A stretch of DNA of 64,000 nt. Source: Niabella aurantiaca DSM 17617. Its GTDB lineage: Bacteria; Bacteroidota; Bacteroidia; Chitinophagales; Chitinophagaceae. The position numbers and the translations under genes were made by a program. Shown here in pieces: positions 45,570 to 54,570 of the stretch; the first letter of the stretch is position 1; each line of letters starts with the position of its first letter. Below the pieces are notes generated by a model, which was given only the letters and a program-made list of their open reading frames with translations, searched no databases and had not been told where the DNA came from. Location of the stretch: contig NZ_KB893631.1 of NCBI RefSeq assembly GCF_000374125.1, positions 1 to 64,000 on the forward strand. The letters run 5' to 3'.

Positions 45570-46382
45570 ATGAAACGACTATACTCTTTTTATACGGCGT
45601 TGTTCGCTGCCATCCTGTTACTGGCATCCTGTTCCAAGGATCCGGTGGAACCCTCTTATGATCAAAATGCGCTGGCGCCGTTATCGGTTGAATTTGACAA
45701 TATCGTTGGTGGCCAAAAGCTTGTTTTAAATACCGGGGCCTACACCAACGCCCTCGGCCAGGAATACAACATACAATTGCTTCAGTATTTTATCAGCAAT
45801 ATCCAGGTAGGAAAAGCGGATGGCACCACCTATACCGTAAACCCGGACAGCAGCTATTTCCTGATCCGGCAGGACGAACCGGGAACCCGGTTTGCCCATG
45901 TGCGGGTACCGGAGGGCAATTATACTTCTCTTACATTTACCCTGGGCGTAGACAGTCTGCGCAGCACGATGGAGGTAGGCAAACGTACCGGCGTGCTGGA
46001 TCCCGGCGCGGGCAGCGGGATGTATTGGGGCTGGAACAGCGGGTACATCTTCTTTAAAATGGAAGGCATTTCCCCGCAGGCCCCTTCGGATCCTACAGGG
46101 CAGCATAAATTCCGTTACCACATTGGTGGCTTTGGCGGTTACAGCACGCCCACGATCAATAATATCAAGACCATCAGGATCGATCTTACCAGCCGGGGAA
46201 TTGCCCAGGTACGTAAAGATCGCTCTGCCAATATCCACCTGATGGCGGATATTTCAAAAGTGCTGAGTGGCTCCACCAATGTAAGTTTTGCCGCCAATCC
46301 CCAGGTAATGTTCATCGATTACAGCGTAAACATTGCCAACAACTATGCTGGAATGTTTGTGCACGATCATACTGAAAACTGA
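45570..46382 (+). CDS. MbnP-like lipoprotein
   Basis: This 270-residue protein has the lipoprotein signal LLASCSKDP. The body matches MbnP-type proteins: the start LSVEFDNIVGGQKLVLN, LLQYFISNIQ, the DSSYFLIRQ-type piece, SLTFTLGVDSLR, and the Trp-containing GMYWGWNSGYIFFKMEG near residue 150. MbnP proteins bind copper in a site that uses a tryptophan converted to kynurenine by the di-heme partner MbnH (established for methanotrophs). The MbnH-like gene starts four bases downstream. The conserved WGWNSGY Trp residues are candidates for modification. Confidence 0.88.
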   Translation: MKRLYSFYTALFAAILLLASCSKDPVEPSYDQNALAPLSVEFDNIVGGQKLVLNTGAYTNALGQEYNIQLLQYFISNIQVGKADGTTYTVNPDSSYFLIRQDEPGTRFAHVRVPEGNYTSLTFTLGVDSLRSTMEVGKRTGVLDPGAGSGMYWGWNSGYIFFKMEGISPQAPSDPTGQHKFRYHIGGFGGYSTPTINNIKTIRIDLTSRGIAQVRKDRSANIHLMADISKVLSGSTNVSFAANPQVMFIDYSVNIANNYAGMFVHDHTEN

Positions 46383-46386
46383 TCCG

Positions 46387-47433
46387 ATGAACCGCAAACA
46401 TTTTATTGTGACCACAGTGCTGATCCTGCTGGTATTTGCCTGCTCGCGCGATCTGCCGGGAACGCATAAACCTGAAGCATTTGAAGGATTCCGGCAGCCC
46501 GGCAACTTTCCGGCTCCGGCATATCACTTTGAGACCAATCCCGTTACAAAAGAAGGGTTCGAGCTGGGAAGAAAACTCTTTTACGAAACGCGTCTTTCCA
46601 GGAACAACACGATCAGCTGTGGAAGCTGTCACATTCAGTCATCAGCATTTACCCAACACGGGCACGATGTCAGCCACGGGATCGACGACCGCCTGGGCAG
46701 CAGGAATACGCCTCCGGTCATGAACCTGGCATGGAGCCCCCTGTTCATGTGGGATGGAGGCATCTTCGACCTCGACCTGCAGCCGGTTGCACCCATAACG
46801 ACCCACGAAGAGATGGACGAAACAGTGGCCAATGTTGTTGCCAAATTACAGCAGGCACCGGAATACCGGACCCTGTTTCAAAAAGCATTTGGAAACGACC
46901 AGATCAGCACCGGCAATTTGATGAAAGCCCTTTCCCAGTTCATGCTGCTCTGCGTAAGCAGCCGTTCAAAATACGATAGTGTGATGCGCCGGGAAGGGAC
47001 CGCAGCATTCACAAGTGAAGAAGCAGCGGGTTATACACTGGTAGTACAAAAATGCGGAGGTTGTCATAAAGAGCCCCTGTTCACCGATGGCAGCTTCCGC
47101 AATAACGGTCTGGACACCGGCACCAACAAGGACCCGGGAAGATATGCCGTGACCCTGCGGCCGGAGGACCGGTATAAATTTAAAGTACCCAGCCTGCGGA
47201 ACCTGGCGTACACGGCGCCCTATATGCACGACGGCCGTTTTTATACCCTTGATGCCGTGCTGGATCATTACACAAAAGGAGTACAGGCCGCGCCGGGGCT
47301 CGACCCGTTGCTTACCGGTAACGGAGCACCGGGTATTCCGCTGACAGCCGGCGAGCGGGACCAGGTCCGCGCATTTCTGAGCACACTGAACGACCGGGCA
47401 TTTATCACCGATCGGCTGCTGGCGGAACAATAG
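46387..47433 (+). CDS. MbnH-like di-heme cytochrome c peroxidase family protein
   Basis: This protein has 348 residues from the ATG 46387. The lipoprotein-type signal ends LLVFACSRD (Cys19). Two c-type heme sites are visible: CGSCH at 78-82 and CGGCH at 223-227. Family stretches are FELGRKLFYETRLSRNNT, SAFTQHGHDVSHGIDDRLG and FKVPSLRNLAYTAPYMHDGR. It belongs to the bacterial di-heme peroxidase/MauG superfamily. Four bases from the MbnP-like stop, it is the MbnH-type partner that would oxidise a Trp of MbnP. A plain peroxidase role remains possible. Confidence 0.9.
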   Translation: MNRKHFIVTTVLILLVFACSRDLPGTHKPEAFEGFRQPGNFPAPAYHFETNPVTKEGFELGRKLFYETRLSRNNTISCGSCHIQSSAFTQHGHDVSHGIDDRLGSRNTPPVMNLAWSPLFMWDGGIFDLDLQPVAPITTHEEMDETVANVVAKLQQAPEYRTLFQKAFGNDQISTGNLMKALSQFMLLCVSSRSKYDSVMRREGTAAFTSEEAAGYTLVVQKCGGCHKEPLFTDGSFRNNGLDTGTNKDPGRYAVTLRPEDRYKFKVPSLRNLAYTAPYMHDGRFYTLDAVLDHYTKGVQAAPGLDPLLTGNGAPGIPLTAGERDQVRAFLSTLNDRAFITDRLLAEQ

Positions 47434-47475
47434 AACGCAGAGTCGGCCGGCAGCTTTTCAAATAAAAAAGAAACA

Positions 47476-48408
47476 ATGAAAAAACAATGGATCCAAATCG
47501 GATTGTTCCTGTTCCTGTTCTGGACGGTTCCTAAATCCTCAGTGGCCTGTGATATCTGCGGCTGCGGAGTAGGGAACGATTATATCGGCATCCTGCCGGA
47601 TTTTCACAAGCATATCTTTGGCCTGCGTTACCGGCATAATTCGCTGTGGAGTCATTTGGGAGTAGGCGGACAGCGTACCTACCTGACCACATCCGAGCAA
47701 TACAATACCGTGGAAGCCTGGGGCGGCTGGAACATCGCCGAAAAATTCCGCGTGATGGCGGCCGTTCCTTACAGCATCAACCGGCGCAGCAACGATGGGC
47801 AAACCCTTACCAAGAGCGGGATGGGCGATGTAACGCTGTCTGCATTTTATCAGCTGATCAATGAACGGCGGTCCCTGGGAAATAAGCTCCTGGTGCAAAG
47901 CCTTTGGTTGGGAGGGGGACTGAAGCTGGCCACGGGGAAATACAGTCCTGCAGACCGGACAGCCACGGCCGAAAGCGCCAACCTCTTTCAGCTTGGCTCG
48001 GGCAGCACCGATTTTTCGCTGAACGGGATGTATGACCTGCGGTTGCAGGATGCAGGCATTAACCTCGGGGCGCATTATAAGATCAATACGGCCAACCGGT
48101 ATGACTACCGCTACGGGAACAAGGTCAATCTCAATGCGCAGGCTTATTATAAGTTCCGGATCGCTGGTCAGGTGATGATCGCTCCCAATGCGGGTGTACA
48201 ATACGAGAACGCGAAGACCGACGTGGATAACGATGTATTGGTAACGGTATCCGGCGGAGACCTTCTGATGGGAACGGCAGGGGTAGAAACAGCCTATAAA
48301 AAAATAGCGATCGGCGCCAATATTCAAACGCCCTTTTCTCAAAACCTGGCGCACGGCATTGTGAAAGCCAATAACCGGGTAATGGTGCATCTGTCGATGG
48401 CGCTTTGA
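47476..48408 (+). CDS. Outer membrane porin-like protein with N-terminal CxxCxC motif
   Basis: This 310-residue protein has a signal peptide ending near residue 24, then CDICGCGVGN (Cys25, 28, 30) directly at the mature N-terminus. The rest alternates aromatic and polar residues as in a beta-barrel (EAWGGWNIAEKFRVMAAVPY, GLKLATGKYSP) and ends HLSMAL. It follows the MbnH-like gene by 42 bases and completes the set. The Cys motif at the likely periplasmic end may bind metal, and the barrel may pass copper or a small chelate. I know of similar 'transporter'-annotated proteins beside MbnP/MbnH genes, but their function is not established. Confidence 0.8.
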   Translation: MKKQWIQIGLFLFLFWTVPKSSVACDICGCGVGNDYIGILPDFHKHIFGLRYRHNSLWSHLGVGGQRTYLTTSEQYNTVEAWGGWNIAEKFRVMAAVPYSINRRSNDGQTLTKSGMGDVTLSAFYQLINERRSLGNKLLVQSLWLGGGLKLATGKYSPADRTATAESANLFQLGSGSTDFSLNGMYDLRLQDAGINLGAHYKINTANRYDYRYGNKVNLNAQAYYKFRIAGQVMIAPNAGVQYENAKTDVDNDVLVTVSGGDLLMGTAGVETAYKKIAIGANIQTPFSQNLAHGIVKANNRVMVHLSMAL

Positions 48409-48454
48409 GGATCGCACGGCCGGCTTCAGGCGGTCCGTTAAGGAACCATTGCCG

Positions 48455-48604
48455 CCGTTGCTTCTTTGTACCGTTGCGGGGAATGCGATCAGAGATATCC
48501 GGAGATTGAGCATTGAGTATCGAAACGATGCCCTGAATATTAAACCTTAAACGGCATTTGCCATATGAGCGCACCTCCGCGTTCCTTTGCCCGTTGGGTG
48601 AAAC
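48455..48604. repeat. CTTTGC-type degenerate repeat units
   Basis: Two units, ttgcttctttgtaccgttgcgg (48458-48479) and ctccgcgttcctttgcccgt (48575-48594) followed by tgggtgaaac, resemble the ctcctttgcgccg part of the dispersed repeats at 18569-18604 and 32971-33000. Confidence 0.45.
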
Positions 48605-48656
48605 AACAATTGAGCAGAACGGGAACATATAATTGTAAATTCCGGATATTTGCGGA

Positions 48657-49661
48657 ATGGATTTTATGGCGCCCATACAAATGGAACCCTTATTGCCGCC
48701 GATCGGTTACGGGAATAAGATCTTGCTGATCGGTTCCTGTTTCACCGAGCACATTGGGAATGCACTGGCGGAACATAAGTTTGCTATCCTTCAGAACCCG
48801 CATGGGATCCTGTTCGATCCCGTCAGCGTATATCACAGCATGGTGCGCTATATCGAGAACAAGCCGTACACGGTGGATGATCTTTTTTATCTCAATGAAG
48901 TGTGGCAATCCTGGCATCATCATTCCCGTTTTTCAGGCGGCAACCCGGAAGCCGTACTGGAGCAGATGAACGGCACACTGGCCAGGGCACATGCATTTTT
49001 GAAAGAAGCCGATTGGGTGGTCATTACTCTTGGTTCATCTTTTTCCTACCGGCTGAACGGTAACAACCCGCAGGCCACGCTATCCGGATTAAACGTAGCC
49101 AATTGCCACCGGGCGCCGGGACAATGGTTTGATAAGAAAATGCTGGCGATCGAAGAAACGGTTTCCCTGCTGGATAATTTATATCACCGGCTCCGCATCT
49201 TTAATCCTACCCTAAAAATATTGTTCACCATCAGCCCGGTACGGCACCTGCGGGATGGTGTGGTGGCCAATAACCGGAGTAAGGCCCGGCTGATAGAGGC
49301 CGTGCATCATATGGTAGACAAATTTGACCGGTTGTACTATTTCCCTGCCTATGAGCTGGTGATTGACGTGCTGCGGGATTACCGGTTCTATGATGTGGAC
49401 CTGGCGCACCCCAATTATCCCGCTACCGAATTCGTACTGGGAAAATTTACAGAAAGCTGTATTGATGAAACTTCCCGGCAGCTCATGAAAGAGATCCGGC
49501 CGTTGATGATCGCAAGAAGGCATAAACCCTTTCATCCCGAAACAAAAGCACATCAGCAGTTCCTGAAGACCCAGTATGAAAAAGCGAAGCGGCTGATGGA
49601 GCAATACCCGTTCCTGGACCTGAAGGAAGAGATCGCCTATTTCAGCCAACGGCAAACCTAA
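48657..49661 (+). CDS. GSCFA-domain protein
   Basis: This 334-residue protein carries the GSCFA motif in LLIGSCFTEHIGNAL near residue 23, with NPHGILFDPVSVY and WVVITLGSSFSYR following. GSCFA proteins are SGNH-hydrolase-like and may act as esterases on cell-envelope glycans; the true substrate is unknown. No signal peptide is present. The start could be this ATG or the one three codons later. Confidence 0.88.
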   Translation: MDFMAPIQMEPLLPPIGYGNKILLIGSCFTEHIGNALAEHKFAILQNPHGILFDPVSVYHSMVRYIENKPYTVDDLFYLNEVWQSWHHHSRFSGGNPEAVLEQMNGTLARAHAFLKEADWVVITLGSSFSYRLNGNNPQATLSGLNVANCHRAPGQWFDKKMLAIEETVSLLDNLYHRLRIFNPTLKILFTISPVRHLRDGVVANNRSKARLIEAVHHMVDKFDRLYYFPAYELVIDVLRDYRFYDVDLAHPNYPATEFVLGKFTESCIDETSRQLMKEIRPLMIARRHKPFHPETKAHQQFLKTQYEKAKRLMEQYPFLDLKEEIAYFSQRQT

Positions 49662-49714
49662 ACCCCAAACTTTCCACCAAAACTTCTCACTCCTCACTAT
49701 AAAACTACAACAAC

Positions 49715-50758
49715 ATGATAAAAGCAAAAGGATACGCCGCCCATAGTAAAACAGATGCCCTGCAACCCTGGGATTTTGAGCGCCGGGAACCAGGTGCGGA
49801 TGATGTAATGATCGACATTTTATATTGTGGTATCTGTCATTCCGATATTCACCAGGTACGGAGCGAATGGGGGCCTGCCAGCTACCCGATCGTACCGGGG
49901 CATGAGATCGTTGGCCGCATTACGGCAGTGGGTACGAATGTCTCCAAATTTAAGGTAGGCGAACTGGCCGGTATTGGTTGTATGGTCAATTCCTGCCAGC
50001 ATTGCGATAGCTGCGATCATGGCCAGGAACAGTTCTGCGACAATAAGCAAACTGTATGGACCTACAATTCCCGGGATAAAGACGGATCGGTCACCTATGG
50101 AGGCTATTCCAACAAGATCGTTTGTGATCAGCATTTTGTGCTGCATGTTTCAGATAAGCTCGATCTGAAGGGTGTGGCGCCATTACTTTGTGCGGGTATC
50201 ACCACCTATTCACCCCTCCGGAAATGGAAAGTGGGCAAGGGCCACAGGGTAGGAGTGCTGGGCCTGGGTGGCCTGGGTCACATGGCGGTGAAATTTGCGG
50301 TTTCCTTTGGTGCTGAAGTAACGATGTTGAGTACTTCTCCTGCAAAAGAGGCGGATGCCAAACGGCTGGGCGCTCATAAATTTGTACTGACCAAAGATCC
50401 GGAACAGGTAAAAAGTCTCGATCGTTATTTTGACTTTATCATCGATACCGTTTCTGCTCCGCACGATTACAATCTATACCTGCAGATGCTCAAAACAAAC
50501 GGGGTACAGATCTGCGTTGGCCTGCCACCGGAGCCGCTGCAGATTGCGGGTAACAGTTTGATGCGGGGCAACCGGGTGCTGACCGCGTCTTCCATCGGCG
50601 GGATCCCAGAAACCCAGGAGATGCTCGATTACTGTGCTGAATACAATATTGTAAGCGACATCGAACTCATCGATATCAAAGACGTAAATACAGCTTACGA
50701 ACGCGTGTTAAAAAGCGATGTAAAATACCGGTTCGTGATCGACCTGGCTACGCTTTAG
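49715..50758 (+). CDS. Zinc-dependent alcohol dehydrogenase (YahK/CAD-type)
   Basis: This 347-residue medium-chain dehydrogenase has the catalytic zinc Cys in YCGICHSDIHQVRSEWG and GHE in IVPGHEIVGRI. The structural zinc site is CQHCDSCDHGQEQFC, and the Rossmann motif is GLGGLGHMAVKFA. The pattern is that of NADP-linked aldehyde reductases of the YahK/AdhC branch, which reduce a broad range of aldehydes. It follows the GSCFA gene by 53 bases; whether they are linked is unclear. Confidence 0.93.
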   Translation: MIKAKGYAAHSKTDALQPWDFERREPGADDVMIDILYCGICHSDIHQVRSEWGPASYPIVPGHEIVGRITAVGTNVSKFKVGELAGIGCMVNSCQHCDSCDHGQEQFCDNKQTVWTYNSRDKDGSVTYGGYSNKIVCDQHFVLHVSDKLDLKGVAPLLCAGITTYSPLRKWKVGKGHRVGVLGLGGLGHMAVKFAVSFGAEVTMLSTSPAKEADAKRLGAHKFVLTKDPEQVKSLDRYFDFIIDTVSAPHDYNLYLQMLKTNGVQICVGLPPEPLQIAGNSLMRGNRVLTASSIGGIPETQEMLDYCAEYNIVSDIELIDIKDVNTAYERVLKSDVKYRFVIDLATL

Positions 50759-50929
50759 TTTTGAGAATTGAGAATCCGGATTTTAATTTATTACCGTCAA
50801 TATGTGTGATTGATAAATGAGTTGATGAAATAATCTGCATTAGGTTTCCCGGGTCATTAAAGTAACAGGAAAGACAGGGTTGATTAGTGCCGTCTCAGGT
50901 CTCAACTCTCAATTCTGATAACTTTAAAG

Positions 50930-51970
50930 CTAACGCTTCTCCGTAAGCCGGTAAACGGTCTTTGCCTGGTATACTTCGCCCGGACGCAGGATGGTATTGG
51001 GAAAAGAAGGAATATTGATGGCATTGGGATGTACCTGTGTTTCAAAACAGAAAGCAGAGAAGGCTGTGTATTGCTGTCCGCTCTTGCCGTTGATCTCCGG
51101 TGAGCCATAGCTGTTGTACAGGTGCACCAGCGGCTCTGTGGTATATACTTCCAACTTTACATCTTCCTCATCGCACCATGCTTCGGCTGCTATGTTCTGC
51201 ATGCCCGGGTTGTCCAGCGGATAGCTGATGTCGATGCCCTGCTCCGGGTTTGCAATATTCCCGGTTTCGTTGTAAGTACTAAAGTCATTGCGGGTTCCTT
51301 TTACCGGAAGTACATTGCCGGTAGTGCAATAGTTGGCGTCCTGCTCCAGGTAACGGGAGGCATGAATGCGCAGGTGCTGCTGATCAATACGGCCCTTGCC
51401 GTTGTTCAGGTTAAAATAGCTGTGATGGGTAATGTTCACCGCGGTTGGCTGATCGGTTGTGGCCCGGTATTCGTAACTGAACTCATTGTCCTCGTTCAGC
51501 GAAAAAATGATCTGCACCGTAAGGTTACCGGGATAGCCTTCCTCACCATCCGGACTTACATATTGTAAAACCACATGGCCATCGGTTGCGGAAACCCGGT
51601 CCCATACTTTTTTATCAAAGCCTTCAACACCTCCGTGCAGCTGGTAGCCGGGGTTCGCGCTGTTTAACCGGTATTCTTTTCCATCGATGGTGATGGCCGC
51701 ATGATTGATGCGGTTGGCATAACGCCCGATGGCGGCACCATAATACGGATAATTTTTAAGGTAGGCCTCCGACCAGTATTCCTGCGGGGTATCAAATCCT
51801 AAAACAATATCATTAAAAGTTCCATCCGATTTCCGTACTTTTATCGCCATAATAATGGCGCCATAATTCGTAACCGTTGCTTCTGTACCGGAACCGTTTT
51901 TCAGGGTGAACACATAAACATCTTTTCCATTGGGATGCTGCGTAGCAAGCTGCTCAGTTATTTCAATCAT
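50930..51970 (-). CDS. galM: Aldose 1-epimerase (galactose mutarotase)
   Basis: This 346-residue protein interconverts alpha and beta anomers of galactose. It has ATVTNYGAIIMAI, IGRYANRINHAAITIDG, YQLHGGVEGFDKKVW (one catalytic His in LHGG), and ITHHSYFNLNNG (second His). The length and motifs match GalM. It diverges from galK by 35 bases, and both serve the Leloir pathway. No transport or galT/galE gene is in view. Confidence 0.95.
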   Translation of the reverse strand: MIEITEQLATQHPNGKDVYVFTLKNGSGTEATVTNYGAIIMAIKVRKSDGTFNDIVLGFDTPQEYWSEAYLKNYPYYGAAIGRYANRINHAAITIDGKEYRLNSANPGYQLHGGVEGFDKKVWDRVSATDGHVVLQYVSPDGEEGYPGNLTVQIIFSLNEDNEFSYEYRATTDQPTAVNITHHSYFNLNNGKGRIDQQHLRIHASRYLEQDANYCTTGNVLPVKGTRNDFSTYNETGNIANPEQGIDISYPLDNPGMQNIAAEAWCDEEDVKLEVYTTEPLVHLYNSYGSPEINGKSGQQYTAFSAFCFETQVHPNAINIPSFPNTILRPGEVYQAKTVYRLTEKR

Positions 51971-52005
51971 GAACGTTTAATTTTGATAAAAATAATATAA
52001 TTGTT

Positions 52006-53166
52006 ATGACCATAGGGGATTTACAAAAAGAATTTGAAAAAATTTACCACAAACCGGCAGCGCATATTTTCTTTTGCCCTGGCAGAGTGAACCTGATCGG
52101 AGAGCATATTGATTACAACGGTGGTCAGGTAATGCCCTGTGCCATTTCTCTCGGAACAACCCTGCTGATTGCAAAAAATGAAGACCGGCAATTCCGTTTT
52201 CATGCGCTGGATTTCCCCGAATCCACCGCGATCGCATTTAGCCAGGATGGTTACAGCAAACAGGGACCGGAATGGTTCAATTACCCGCTGGGCGTCATCA
52301 ACGAGCTTCAGAAAAAAGGGGTGGAGCTTACAGGGATGGATTTTTTATTCTCAGGCAATCTGCCCATTGGCTCGGGCTTGTCGTCCAGTGCCTCCATCGA
52401 GGTATTGACGGCCTTTGCTTTGAATGAGCTGTTTGAGGCAGGGCTTTCCAGGGTGGAGCTGGCCGTATTGGGCAAAAGTGTTGAGAACGATTTTATGGGG
52501 CTCAACAGCGGCATCATGGACCAGTTTGCCGTAGCGATGGGCAAGGAAGCCCATGCCGTTCTGTTGAATACCGATACGCTGGAATATGAGTACCTTCCTT
52601 TTGAGATCGGCGATTATGTACTGGCCATCATCAACAGCAATAAGCCCCGGAAGCTGGTAGAATCCAAATACAACGAACGCTTTAATGAATGCCGCACAGC
52701 ATTGAAGGCGTTCCAGCAAAAATTACGGGTGCAGCATCTTGCAGAGATCAGCGTGGAAGACTTTGAACAAAACAAAACCCTGCTGAACGATCCGGTGCTT
52801 GAAAAACGCGCCCTGCATGTAATTGCAGAAAACGAACGTGTAAAAAAAGCAAAGGAAGCGCTTACCAGTGGTGATATCGAAACGTTTGGGGCATTGATGT
52901 ATGCTTCGCATGATTCCCTGCAGGACCTGTATGAAGTATCCGGGATCGAACTGGATACCATTGTTGATTTCTGCAGGACCTACAAAGACTGCATTGGCGC
53001 ACGGATGACCGGAGCGGGCTTTGGCGGCTGTGCCATCGCATTGATCAAACAGGAATGTTTTGATGATTTTGCGGAAAAGATAACGGCGGCCTATGAAGAA
53101 AAAATCGGTTATAAGCCAGGCGTCTTCTCTTCGGTGATCGCAGAGGGGGTACGTACGTTAGTGTAA
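52006..53166 (+). CDS. galK: Galactokinase
   Basis: This 386-residue GHMP kinase phosphorylates galactose. The galactokinase signature is GRVNLIGEHIDYNGG, the ATP loop is IGSGLSSSASIEV, and the closing motif is GARMTGAGFGGCAIAL. FMGLNSGIMDQFAVAMG contains the catalytic Asp. A strong hairpin follows at 53185-53219. It is divergent from galM. Confidence 0.96.
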   Translation: MTIGDLQKEFEKIYHKPAAHIFFCPGRVNLIGEHIDYNGGQVMPCAISLGTTLLIAKNEDRQFRFHALDFPESTAIAFSQDGYSKQGPEWFNYPLGVINELQKKGVELTGMDFLFSGNLPIGSGLSSSASIEVLTAFALNELFEAGLSRVELAVLGKSVENDFMGLNSGIMDQFAVAMGKEAHAVLLNTDTLEYEYLPFEIGDYVLAIINSNKPRKLVESKYNERFNECRTALKAFQQKLRVQHLAEISVEDFEQNKTLLNDPVLEKRALHVIAENERVKKAKEALTSGDIETFGALMYASHDSLQDLYEVSGIELDTIVDFCRTYKDCIGARMTGAGFGGCAIALIKQECFDDFAEKITAAYEEKIGYKPGVFSSVIAEGVRTLV

Positions 53167-53184
53167 AATATATAATGATCAGAT

Positions 53185-53219
53185 AAAAGATCCCGGTTAC
53201 AAAATAACCGGGATCTTTT
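53185..53219 (+). terminator. Terminator after galK
   Basis: A perfect 15-bp stem (aaaagatcccggtta / taaccgggatctttt) with loop caaaa. It may work in both directions and also end the GH88 gene transcript. Confidence 0.85.
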
Positions 53220-53274
53220 GTGTTGTGTATTTAATGGTGTTGCCCTGTCACCTGAAAGTTATGGCCGGCCAGGC

Positions 53275-54465
53275 TTACTTCAGCACCCACCTCTTGTACC
53301 GGTCCAGTGCCTCCATAAAATAGTAGTCGGCATAGGATAAGGATACATTCACTTCCGATCTTCCCGGAAGGTTTCCCACGCTTCGGGTAAGGATAAAGCC
53401 CTTGCTGCCGCCGGGTTGCGACCGGTAGGTAGTTGCCATTGAGCGGATCATTGTAGCAGCGCTGGTGCGATAGGATGCCTTTTGTTTCGGATTGCTGTAC
53501 TGTGCCAGCTCCAGCAGGGCAGAAGCCATTACCGCAGCGGCAGACACATCCCGCGGTGCATTGGGGATATCCGGCGCATTAAAGTCCCAGTAGGGCACTT
53601 TGTCTTCAGGGAGGTTGGGATGGTCCAGGATAAAGGCGGCGATCTTATGCGCCTGCGCCAGGTATTCCGGCTTTTTGGTAAAGCGGTACATCATCGTATA
53701 GCCATAGAGCGCCCATGCCTGTCCACGCGCCCAGGCAGATTCATCGGCGTAGCCCTGGTGGGTCACCTTTTTTAATACCGCCCCGGTTGCCGTATCATAA
53801 TCCACCGCATGATAACTGCTGCCATCCGGGCGGAAATGATTCTTCAGGGTGGTGTTGGCGTGGTTCTCTGCAATTTCGGCCAGCAGCTTGCTTCCTCCGT
53901 TCCGGGAGGCCCATTCCAGCAGCTCAAGATTCATCATATTGTCGATGATCACTGGAGCATTGAATTTCTTGCTTTTATTCCAGGATTGAATAGCCTTCAT
54001 CCCCTGCCGGTAACGCTTTGTTGCCGTTTCTGCGGCAGTCAGGATTACTTCTTTATAATGAGGATCTTTTGTAATGGCATAAGCGTTGCCAAAACTGCAA
54101 AAGATCATAAAACCAATATCATGATTGCCCGTATAATATTGCATAGGCGCTTCCTGTACCAGGCGCTTTTTTGCCTCCGTCAGGATCTCCGGATCTTTGG
54201 TGGCTTTATAGATCAACCATAAGGTGCCCGGATAAAAGCCACTGGTCCACCATGCTGTGCCGGAAGCCACCAGCTTATCTTTAGCGGGGTCATAGTTCTG
54301 CGGCATTTTGTCCGGCGGTGTGTTTTTCATCAGCAGCTTGTACTGGTTGGCGGCAAAGACCTCATTGTTCCGGATCAGCGTGCGCATGTCCTTTTGGGCG
54401 GCGGCGCTTAAAAAGAAGCAGACCAGGCCGGCGGTAATTCCCGGTTTTAAAAAAGATTTCATCAA
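53275..54465 (-). CDS. Glycoside hydrolase family 88 (unsaturated glucuronyl hydrolase)
   Basis: This 396-residue protein has a signal peptide (ending AAAQ near residue 24). The (alpha/alpha)6 barrel is typical of GH88, with WTSGFYPGTLW, DIGFMIFCSFG, DYDTATGAVLKKVTHQGYADES, SAWARGQAWALYGYTMMYRFT and YWDFNAPDIPNAPRDVSAAA. GH88 enzymes remove the unsaturated uronic acid left by polysaccharide lyases. The divergent heparinase-type lyase gene 105 bases away is a logical partner. The second ATG (54462) may be the true start. Confidence 0.93.
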   Translation of the reverse strand: MMKSFLKPGITAGLVCFFLSAAAQKDMRTLIRNNEVFAANQYKLLMKNTPPDKMPQNYDPAKDKLVASGTAWWTSGFYPGTLWLIYKATKDPEILTEAKKRLVQEAPMQYYTGNHDIGFMIFCSFGNAYAITKDPHYKEVILTAAETATKRYRQGMKAIQSWNKSKKFNAPVIIDNMMNLELLEWASRNGGSKLLAEIAENHANTTLKNHFRPDGSSYHAVDYDTATGAVLKKVTHQGYADESAWARGQAWALYGYTMMYRFTKKPEYLAQAHKIAAFILDHPNLPEDKVPYWDFNAPDIPNAPRDVSAAAVMASALLELAQYSNPKQKASYRTSAATMIRSMATTYRSQPGGSKGFILTRSVGNLPGRSEVNVSLSYADYYFMEALDRYKRWVLK

Positions 54466-54570
54466 AGAAGGTTTAAAATTTAAGGGATCAAACGGGCAAA
54501 ATAAGAAAAAATAGAAAGTTCCGGTAATAATCCTGATTACTTAAGTATTTTTAGAGGCAAAATATGATTC

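Noticed and set aside
47539-48513. Minus-strand open frame of 324 codons opposite the porin-like gene
   Set aside because: The plus-strand gene has a signal peptide, barrel pattern and operon context; the opposite frame has none.
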